NCBI GenBank assembly: GCA_030524805.1
Contig: JAUNFY010000022.1
Coordinates: forward strand, 1-36,002
Direction of reading: 5' to 3'
DNA: 36,002 bases
DNA from: Bacteroidales bacterium
GTDB lineage: Bacteria > Bacteroidota > Bacteroidia > Bacteroidales > Muribaculaceae
The first letter of the stretch is position 1, and each line of letters starts with the position of its first letter. Shown in pieces: positions 24,700 to 31,083 of this stretch. Made by a program: the position numbers and the translations under genes. The notes beneath the pieces were generated by a model, which worked only from the letters and a program-made list of their open reading frames with translations, did not search any database and was not told the DNA's origin.

Positions 24700-25408
24700 T
24701 TAGAATGAATGATAAATATTCAGATACATTTTTCTTCGCCAAACGTGGTATACATAGATTAAATAGAGAACATGATTTGCAAGACTTGCTTACTGATGCT
24801 TTAGGTGTTGAACCTGAATTGATAAGAGAATGCATTTCATTGCTGATTTGAACGACCCTTTGCCGGTGGTCATCTGAAATATCAAAATACTCTCTATGTC
24901 GCTCCTGCCAATAGAATATAGCTCCCGTATCTATTCCTATGCCCCACATTTCTTCTAGAATCATCGCCTGGGCTGTTACCTGCAGGCGGTCGCAATCAGA
25001 TGCTTTACGGCTACCTCTTTTGTATTCTATTGGCAATGCTTTAAATAATCGGCTTTCAATAAGAGTCTTTTTATCCTTGACAGCGGGCGATGATGGGTTA
25101 ATCTCAACGATATCGGCAATCCCGGATAAGCCTAAAATCGATGAAGCAATGTGAAGACTTCTAAGGGATATGACGTCAGATCCATTGGTTTCGCGCAAAA
25201 AGGGGTTGTCAACGTTTTTGTGAAGCAACTCTCCCTCGGTGGTGAGATGGTTGTCGCTCCATAACTGTTCGACATGGATCAAAGCCCACTGTCGAGGACA
25301 AAACGCATAATGTTGTATCCCCGACAGCGGTAGCATGTCTTCTTCTGAATACATGATAGTATTCTGCATTGGTAGATGATTACTTGTGAAAGAATCAGAA
25401 TATCTCAA
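24683..25408 (-). CDS. cas4: CRISPR-associated exonuclease Cas4
   Basis: This RecB-like nuclease trims prespacers and helps choose PAM-bearing ends during adaptation. The iron-sulfur cluster ligands are a first Cys in YAFCPRQWAL and three near the C-terminus in SCKSCSLFNLCIP. The nuclease core shows GIADIVE (Asp) and LPIEYKRG (Glu-x-Lys). At 241 aa from 25408 it is slightly longer than usual. In-frame Met codons at 25369 (MQNTIMYSEEDM) and 25354 are better matches to Cas4 N-termini. The longest frame overlaps cas7 by 14 nt. It sits between cas7 and cas1, the standard I-C order. Confidence 0.94.
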   Translation of the reverse strand: MRYSDSFTSNHLPMQNTIMYSEEDMLPLSGIQHYAFCPRQWALIHVEQLWSDNHLTTEGELLHKNVDNPFLRETNGSDVISLRSLHIASSILGLSGIADIVEINPSSPAVKDKKTLIESRLFKALPIEYKRGSRKASDCDRLQVTAQAMILEEMWGIGIDTGAIFYWQERHREYFDISDDHRQRVVQISNEMHSLINSGSTPKASVSKSCKSCSLFNLCIPRLAKKNVSEYLSFILNEETS

Positions 25409-26243
25409 CCAACCTGACTCCTTCAGGCAGATTGTCTTTATCTATTGAGATCACGTAATCTCCGAAACTGCGTGGGGTCGAGTCTTCGTTGGCTTTTTTT
25501 ATCGTCACGAGGTCGAAAAGTTTGTTGGCGGGAGCATTTCCGAGTTCCGACGAATGTTCGAACGCTATGATTTTTCTTACCGACATAAGCCCTCTTGCCG
25601 CCGATCTGTCATTGTCAAACATGTTGGTCAGTGCTTCCCAGAATATTTTCAGGTCTTCTTCAGAAAATTCCGTCTGCCTGGCGAGATTGGCGGAGATGAA
25701 TCCGTGGGCGACATACAGTCCGTAAGGTACGGTAGCTTTTCTGCCGATAGTTCGCTCTTTCTCTTTATCCGCTTCTTTAGTGACAGCCATACGCGTGATG
25801 GCATGTGAATGGCTAAAGATAGGGTCGATCGACCGGGCGAATGTCAGTTGTATGGGGCCTCTCACCTGACCTTGTTTTTCCTTAGTGGCGATCACTGCAC
25901 CAAAAGCCCTTATATCGAAATATTTTTCGCAAAGCGCTTTTTTTGCCGACTCTTTCTTTTTTTCCTTGGGTGCATCCTTTACTTTTGATGTAGCATAGAT
26001 GTCTTCAACTCTGTTGTCTAAGACGGCTGCCTCCTGAATGAAGATATCGTAGCCACTTTTATCGCGCATGGCCACATCTACATAGTTGCGTACCTTTCTT
26101 TTCAAGCATACGTCAGTGACCAATCCACATCCTGTCTCTGTATCTACTCTCGGCAGATTTCCTGCATCCGGATCGCCGTTGGGATTCCCGTCCTGTACAT
26201 CGAAGACGTAGATGAAATCGATTCGATTTTTAATTTCGTTCAT
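25395..26243 (-). CDS. cas7c: Type I-C Cascade backbone protein Cas7 (Csd2)
   Basis: This 282-residue protein polymerises along the crRNA to form the Cascade backbone. It has the Csd2/Csh2 start with IDFIYVFDVQDGNPNGDPDAGNLPRVD, a highly recognisable motif, then TDVCLKRKVRNYV. The conserved FDIRAFGAVI, QVRGPIQLTFARSIDPI and YGLYVAHGFISANLA blocks follow. The start at 26243 is 5 nt after the cas8c stop, so the two are co-translated or nearly so. Length and motifs are normal and nothing looks damaged. Confidence 0.96.
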   Translation of the reverse strand: MNEIKNRIDFIYVFDVQDGNPNGDPDAGNLPRVDTETGCGLVTDVCLKRKVRNYVDVAMRDKSGYDIFIQEAAVLDNRVEDIYATSKVKDAPKEKKKESAKKALCEKYFDIRAFGAVIATKEKQGQVRGPIQLTFARSIDPIFSHSHAITRMAVTKEADKEKERTIGRKATVPYGLYVAHGFISANLARQTEFSEEDLKIFWEALTNMFDNDRSAARGLMSVRKIIAFEHSSELGNAPANKLFDLVTIKKANEDSTPRSFGDYVISIDKDNLPEGVRLVEIF

Positions 26244-26248
26244 TATGA

Positions 26249-26620
26249 TTATGATTTAGTGTTGTTTTGTTTGTCTTCTTTCTTAGTGAAGAGATCCAAT
26301 CTCTGGTGATAGTATCCTATGAAGAATCTTCCCTGGTCGCCGAGGTCAAGTCTGGCAGGGAAACCCAAAGGTGAGAGTAAGGAAAAAATCTCCTGCTTCA
26401 GCTGTTCGTAATAAATGCGGCTTCCTGTGGAAAGTTTTTCGAGATGATGGTTTGACAATGACATCATTGAAGGAAACACCAGAATGGGAGTGGAAGAAGC
26501 CGCGGCCATGAATTTGCTGCGGATTGAGTCCCCTGCGTTGGCGCAACTTTGGATGTGCTCGAGCACTGCAGTGAGTCTTCCGCACACATATCCCGGATTT
26601 TTGTTCGTTTTGTCTAACAT
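26249..26620 (-). CDS. cas11c: Probable internal gene for the Cascade small subunit Cas11c
   Basis: In I-C systems the small subunit is known to be translated from an internal start in the 3' end of cas8c, in the same frame. The ATG at 26620 (MLDKTNKNPGYVCGRL) sits at the expected place. It gives 123 residues, the usual Cas11c size, and is preceded by a purine-rich TTAGAAGTC. The product would be mainly helical and assemble as several copies along the Cas7 backbone. The start is inferred from position and size. If this is right, Cas11c would be unaffected by the cas8c break upstream. Confidence 0.6.
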   Translation of the reverse strand: MLDKTNKNPGYVCGRLTAVLEHIQSCANAGDSIRSKFMAAASSTPILVFPSMMSLSNHHLEKLSTGSRIYYEQLKQEIFSLLSPLGFPARLDLGDQGRFFIGYYHQRLDLFTKKEDKQNNTKS

Positions 26621-27172
26621 GACTTCTAATGGTTTTGATTGGGTGTTATATTTTTGCGATCGATTGATATATGCTTTCAAGATAGCGGCTCTTCCAATGG
26701 AAACCGATTGCTCATGAAGGCTATTCCTGATGCGCTCCAGCGCCGATGTGTATAGCGAAAATGGATATTGTACAGCTGAAATTACAGCTTTCAATGTAGC
26801 TTCCACAAGGCAGGAGGGTGCATCTGTTGATTTACCGCTCAATGTTATGTTTGAGAGCATGGTGAAAATGCCGGTGTAGGGCTTTCTGTGGTCCGGATTT
26901 CTGCTGTCGCCAATTTCCATGTCGGAAAAGTGTTGTAGAATTTTGTCAGAAAAGTCTTTGAGGCTCATGTCATCCCATGACACCACAGCGATTCTTCCCA
27001 CATTTGGAGCCAGTCCGAGAATATAGAATCGGTCGTCGAGTGTTGTCTTGATCTTGCCCGACCAGATGCTTTTGTAAAGTTCCTGAATCTTGTCTATGCT
27101 TTCATTAGGGTCATCAACTTTTTCAAAATCCAGATATGATAGGTCCCAGAATGAATTCTCAACATCATTCAC
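26249..27172 (-). CDS. cas8c: Cas8c (Csd1) C-terminal part of a split gene
   Basis: This is the second half of the I-C large subunit, which recognises the PAM in Cascade. It carries the Csd1 C-terminal features ILGLAPNVGRIAVVSWDD, KNPGYVCGRLTAVLEHIQ and QGRFFIGYYHQRLDLF. I start it at the GTG 27172-27170, which overlaps the stop of the first half (TAGTG) and gives 307 aa. The frame is open with an ATG at 27277, but those 35 extra residues lie in the stretch where the other frame is clearly the Csd1 one, so they are probably not real. Together the halves make about 573 aa, near a normal Cas8c. See the first half for the break. Confidence 0.85.
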   Translation of the reverse strand: MNDVENSFWDLSYLDFEKVDDPNESIDKIQELYKSIWSGKIKTTLDDRFYILGLAPNVGRIAVVSWDDMSLKDFSDKILQHFSDMEIGDSRNPDHRKPYTGIFTMLSNITLSGKSTDAPSCLVEATLKAVISAVQYPFSLYTSALERIRNSLHEQSVSIGRAAILKAYINRSQKYNTQSKPLEVMLDKTNKNPGYVCGRLTAVLEHIQSCANAGDSIRSKFMAAASSTPILVFPSMMSLSNHHLEKLSTGSRIYYEQLKQEIFSLLSPLGFPARLDLGDQGRFFIGYYHQRLDLFTKKEDKQNNTKS

Positions 27173-27972
27173 TACGCTGTCCTCTCCCGAGCCCAAAAGA
27201 GGAAAATTCTGTCGCCGACTTTCAATTTGTTGTGAGAATCTTTCCCCAGAAGAGCTTTTAGGGCCGATGTATAGCAAAACTCGGCATCTTTAGATATTGG
27301 AGCATTGTAGGCCTGACTTTTACCGTAGGAGTCATATCCGGAATTTACTTGCATCCCGACCAACGCCGCCCCGGGAGAATTACCCGGAATTGGCGTCGCT
27401 GATGTCAGTCTGGCGAGAGGACCATATTGTCCGGTTATCAGGCAAATTCCATCTATTGAGTCGTCGGCTGATTCGTCATTGCCTGCTGCAAGCGATAGCT
27501 TTTCAGCCACAAGGCAATCATCGCCTTCAAGCTGAAACGAGAAATTGGAACCGGTACTGCCCTGCACGGCATCGAAGAGAGGATCGCTTTCAAATTGGAG
27601 CAGTCTCTCTCCGTGAGGAATATCATAGAATCGTTTTACGGCCTGAATCGATGCGTCATCGGGGTTGCGTTCGGCAATTTCATTAATTTTTTCGACGAAC
27701 AAGGAGTTGCATTCCTTATAATCCTCTGCTAAACCGAGAACGTATTTCCCGTTATCCCAAAGACTGTTCGCTTTTGGAGCGGAAGTGCGGCCAACGCCTT
27801 TGGGGACAATGAACGAGGCACATTTCTTTTTGTCGATTCTCTTTGACTCAAAGCGCTTGAACCTGCCATTTCTATCGATGACTATTACGTATTCAATCTC
27901 CTTCAATTCGGATCCGGGCGGTGGCAACGTCCCGAGCCGATTGTAATATTCATATAACTTTTGCAGTATCAT
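27172..27972 (-). CDS. cas8c: Cas8c (Csd1) N-terminal part of a split gene
   Basis: This 266-residue frame holds the first half of Cas8c: MILQKLYEYYNRLGTLPPPGSELKEIEYVIVID, then CLITGQYGPLARL, GAALVGMQVNSGYDSYGKSQAYNAPIS and FCYTSALKALL, all typical Csd1 segments. It reads in the right frame up to DRIFLFWARE and stops six residues later (TAG at 27174-27172). The rest of Cas8c continues in the -1 frame. The cause may be a one-base deletion near 27180-27190, a sequencing error, or a true split. Its start overlaps the cas5c stop by 4 nt (ATGA). No standard in-phase slippery heptamer was found at the junction. Confidence 0.85.
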   Translation of the reverse strand: MILQKLYEYYNRLGTLPPPGSELKEIEYVIVIDRNGRFKRFESKRIDKKKCASFIVPKGVGRTSAPKANSLWDNGKYVLGLAEDYKECNSLFVEKINEIAERNPDDASIQAVKRFYDIPHGERLLQFESDPLFDAVQGSTGSNFSFQLEGDDCLVAEKLSLAAGNDESADDSIDGICLITGQYGPLARLTSATPIPGNSPGAALVGMQVNSGYDSYGKSQAYNAPISKDAEFCYTSALKALLGKDSHNKLKVGDRIFLFWARERTA

Positions 27973-28652
27973 CTCAAAATCTCTATGCTGTCAGGTTGGG
28001 GAACTTCAATCACTCCGTTGTCCATCCTGGCATTGAAAAACATTGGAGTTATGTTTTTTTCATCAGAAAAATCCATGTCGTATAGCATTATGCCGAAGTC
28101 TCTTGACTCCTGCAGAAGGTCACTTCCCGACTTTGAGTTTTCCGGTAGTAGTTTGAAGAAGGCTGCGCATTCCCGGGTTCCGAGATAAGGCATATTGAAA
28201 GCTTGCCCCTTCGATGCTCTTCGTTCAAACATCTGCTGGTATTTCATGGGATTTTCATCTTTACCCGGCGCGTGCCCCTTCTCATTTTTTCTTTCTTTAG
28301 GTGGAATATAGACCATCCGTGCATATATGCGGTATCTTACGTCTCTGAGCATCAGTGTGTTTTTCTGCTGACGCTTCTCTGTGGCTATGATCGGTTTCGC
28401 ATCAGCTTTTCCCGCTCCTATTGCTCCCACTTCATTTCGCCTGATAGAAATGTGTTTGATCGGATTCACGACTTCAATTCTGGTTATCTCCCACTGAATG
28501 GCAGGTTTCCAGAATATAGCCTGAAATATATTGCGGGCTGCCGATGGGGTTATGACATCATAACTCACTCTTTCCACCTTCAGTTCGGGTCGGGTGAAGC
28601 AAGCTATATCGCCCCATATTTCCAATCCATATTCTTTATCAAAATGCTCCAT
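27969..28652 (-). CDS. cas5c: Cas5c (Cas5d), crRNA-processing endoribonuclease and Cascade subunit
   Basis: In type I-C, which lacks Cas6, Cas5c cuts the repeat in the pre-crRNA and caps the 5' handle. The 227-residue protein has the Cas5 RAMP start (YGLEIWGDIACFTRPELKVERVSYDVITPSAARNIFQAIFW). The segment QQKNTLMLRDVRYRIYARM occupies the region carrying the catalytic Lys/His in studied Cas5d proteins, and the RRASKGQAFNMPYLGTRECAAFF block is typical of I-C. It starts 5 nt after the cas3 stop and overlaps cas8c by 4 nt. Nothing suggests damage. Confidence 0.95.
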   Translation of the reverse strand: MEHFDKEYGLEIWGDIACFTRPELKVERVSYDVITPSAARNIFQAIFWKPAIQWEITRIEVVNPIKHISIRRNEVGAIGAGKADAKPIIATEKRQQKNTLMLRDVRYRIYARMVYIPPKERKNEKGHAPGKDENPMKYQQMFERRASKGQAFNMPYLGTRECAAFFKLLPENSKSGSDLLQESRDFGIMLYDMDFSDEKNITPMFFNARMDNGVIEVPQPDSIEILR

Positions 28653-28657
28653 TTTTA

Positions 28658-30826
28658 TTATATTACGAATGTTTGTTCTTCATATTCATTACTGACCTTG
28701 AGTCCGGTATTCTCATCATATTGTTGCTTCAGCGGAATGTAGTATATGCCATCCCATATTTCTTCAATCACCCCTTTCATGTACAATTCGTTGAATGTTC
28801 TTTTCCGGATGCCGACAGAATATAGGCCAAGTTTCGACAAAAGAAATTTGGAAGGCTTGTTTTCTTTCAGCAGCCTCACCCATTTCTCGGCATCTCCGTA
28901 GTTTACGATTACGCTTGTTTCTTGCTCATCAATTAGATGGAATTTCTCGGAAATAGTCTCAAAACTTATTTTCCGCGGGTCTGCATACATTCCAATTATT
29001 CCTTCTTTATCGAAAGAATTAGTTTTGCTATAAAGAATCCTGAAATATTCCCGCATAGTGTCCGGATCAAACCAATCGGAATCCGGATGCAAAGACAGAA
29101 GTTCCTTCATGGCGTATGAGGAAGCACCCATATTCCCTTTAGCTACATAGCCGTCCGGTTCAAAAATATATGTGGTGGCATTCTTTTTTTTCCCTTCCCG
29201 ATTGCATCTTCCGGCTGCCTGAAGCATGGAATCCAGACCGGCAAATTGCCTGAAGACAACAGGAAAATCGATGTCAACGCCAGCCTCGACAAGTTGAGTG
29301 GAAATCACTCTTATAGGTTTGTCATGCGATGTCTTCAACAGATCATACAACATCGACAGCTTGTCTTGTATATGCTTAGAGCACATCATTCTCGAAAGAT
29401 GAATCACATTTCCATCCTCTGGCATGAGCTCATATAGTTCCGATGCGATTTTTCTGGTGTTGACTATGCATAATACTCTGGGAAAAGAGCATAGACGTTT
29501 GGCTACGTCTTCCAATGTCTCTTTAGAAGTGGGCATTTTTAGATCGACTCGTCTTAACTTCTCGTGAAGGCGCATTTCGGCGGGAATGATGGGATTCACA
29601 TGTGATTGTAAGCCCGTGAATCTTGCAGTTCCCAAACCTTTGTGAATACCGCTCAGGCAAGGTTGGCTCGCGGTGCAGAGGAGGACGGAAACATTGAAGT
29701 TGCCGGTGTAGGCTTCTATCGCCTCCACGATTGGTTGAAGAAAAGTCAAAGGAAGGTTTTGAACCTCGTCAAGTATAAGAATGCTATTGCAGATTGAATG
29801 CAATTTCCTGCATTTCCCGGGTTTGTTGGAGAATATTGATTCAAACAGCTGGACGTTGGTAGTGACCACAATCGGTGCATCCCAGTTCTCGCTCATCAGC
29901 TTGTTTTTGTGATTCATATTTTCTTCCGACACTACGCTGTGGTGTTCGAGCACATTGTTATCTCCGAAAATATCCCGAAGTATTTTTGCGGTCTGAATGA
30001 TAATGCTGGTGTATGGAATGGCAATTATTATTCTGTCTTTATTATGCTCGATTGCATGGTTCAAAGCCCATACTACAGAAGAGATGGTTTTGCCGCCCCC
30101 GGTCGGAACCGTCAATTCATAAATTCCCGGGGCCTCATTGCTTTTGTCAAGACACAATTGCTGTATTTCATTTCTGATGCTATTGATAGGAGAGGCTGGC
30201 AAATCCTTGAATTGGAGAAGCCAATCATCAAGCCTTTGTTTTAATTCTGGCAGTGTATTGCTGTTGCCTCTGCTGCTGAAATCACTCGGATTCATGAATC
30301 GCTCTGTGTCCAGATAATCTGCATCAGTAAGGCACGAAAATAAGACTCTTGCCAGGTGAGATATATCCGTAGCCTTTATTTTAGGTTGTTCAGGTTTGAT
30401 GTCGGGTATGCAGGTCGACACTTCTTCAGGAATATCATATTGCAATGATGAATCCAATTCAAATCTATTATAAAGACCACGATGGTGGCCGGCTACGATA
30501 TTAGGCATGATTTTGAAAGGGTCTCCATACTTTTTATCCAGCATGGCAGCACCTGTGATACTGTGACTTTTATCGTTATATTGGCCGGCGTTGCAATCGT
30601 AGCCTGATTTTATTCTGATGTAGCGTTGAAAATCCTCCTTTTCTTTTCCTCGGTCGTGGATATATCCCAGAATCTTGCCCCAGTTGCCATATCCAATTCT
30701 GCCGGCAAATTCAGATGCCATGTCTGAGACTCCCTTGCAATGCTCTTCATTCGATTGCACAACCCATTCTTTTGAATCCTGATCAAAATATAAATGTGAT
30801 ATAATGAGTCTGTCGAGTCTCTTCAT
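28658..30826 (-). CDS. cas3: Type I CRISPR helicase-nuclease Cas3
   Basis: Cas3 is recruited by Cascade to nick, unwind and degrade target DNA. The HD nuclease domain (about 1-210) has H29, the HD pair at 57-58 in YIHDRGK, HSITGA and GHHRGL. The superfamily 2 helicase part has Walker A TVPTGGGKT, the DEAH-box variant LILDEVQNLP, motif III TASQP and motif VI QAAGRCNREGK. I start at 30826 (MKRLDRLIISH, 722 aa). The open frame extends to 30874, but that ATG lies inside the promoter's -7 element, so it cannot be on the transcript. It is first in the operon, 5 nt before cas5c. Confidence 0.96.
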   Translation of the reverse strand: MKRLDRLIISHLYFDQDSKEWVVQSNEEHCKGVSDMASEFAGRIGYGNWGKILGYIHDRGKEKEDFQRYIRIKSGYDCNAGQYNDKSHSITGAAMLDKKYGDPFKIMPNIVAGHHRGLYNRFELDSSLQYDIPEEVSTCIPDIKPEQPKIKATDISHLARVLFSCLTDADYLDTERFMNPSDFSSRGNSNTLPELKQRLDDWLLQFKDLPASPINSIRNEIQQLCLDKSNEAPGIYELTVPTGGGKTISSVVWALNHAIEHNKDRIIIAIPYTSIIIQTAKILRDIFGDNNVLEHHSVVSEENMNHKNKLMSENWDAPIVVTTNVQLFESIFSNKPGKCRKLHSICNSILILDEVQNLPLTFLQPIVEAIEAYTGNFNVSVLLCTASQPCLSGIHKGLGTARFTGLQSHVNPIIPAEMRLHEKLRRVDLKMPTSKETLEDVAKRLCSFPRVLCIVNTRKIASELYELMPEDGNVIHLSRMMCSKHIQDKLSMLYDLLKTSHDKPIRVISTQLVEAGVDIDFPVVFRQFAGLDSMLQAAGRCNREGKKKNATTYIFEPDGYVAKGNMGASSYAMKELLSLHPDSDWFDPDTMREYFRILYSKTNSFDKEGIIGMYADPRKISFETISEKFHLIDEQETSVIVNYGDAEKWVRLLKENKPSKFLLSKLGLYSVGIRKRTFNELYMKGVIEEIWDGIYYIPLKQQYDENTGLKVSNEYEEQTFVI

Positions 30827-30871
30827 GATGGAGAAAGAAATAAAAATAATTAAAGTCGGAAATTTTGTTAG

Positions 30872-30903
30872 CAAAGTTACTGATTTTATTTTAATGAAAC
30901 AAA
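30872..30903 (-). promoter_or_regulatory. cas operon promoter
   Basis: On the minus strand TTTG (30903-30900), a 20-nt spacer and TAACTTTG (30879-30872) match the Bacteroidetes promoter exactly. Transcription should start near 30865, about 40 nt before the cas3 start at 30826. This site decides the cas3 start codon. Confidence 0.85.
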
Positions 30904-30987
30904 AAAAAAGAATAAAATCAGACTTGATGCTTATTATAAACTTATGATCATGTCTTTAACCATTTTTCGGCAGGAATCGGCAATAGG

Positions 30988-31019
30988 TTTGGGTTCGTTA
31001 AAAATTATTATTAACTTTG
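30988..31019 (+). promoter_or_regulatory. Promoter of the GH2 gene
   Basis: TTTG (30988-30991), a 20-nt spacer and TAACTTTG (31012-31019) match the Bacteroidetes consensus exactly. The -7 octamer is identical to that of the divergent cas promoter 108 nt away. The intergenic stretch 30827-31083 is otherwise AT-rich and empty. Confidence 0.85.
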
Positions 31020-31083
31020 TGTTTCCATATTTCATTGCCGAAATTTCAACTCTAATCATAAAATGCTTAAAATTTATTTGCCA

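Noticed and set aside
27172-27277. Programmed -1 ribosomal frameshift to join the two cas8c halves
   Set aside because: The only candidate slippery string (TTTTGGG near 27188-27194) is not in the X-XXY-YYZ phase of the first frame, and no supporting structure was seen. A mutation, an error or TAGTG coupling is simpler.
30827-30874. N-terminal 16-codon extension of Cas3
   Set aside because: The upstream ATG lies within the promoter -7 element and the extra residues are hydrophobic and not Cas3-like.
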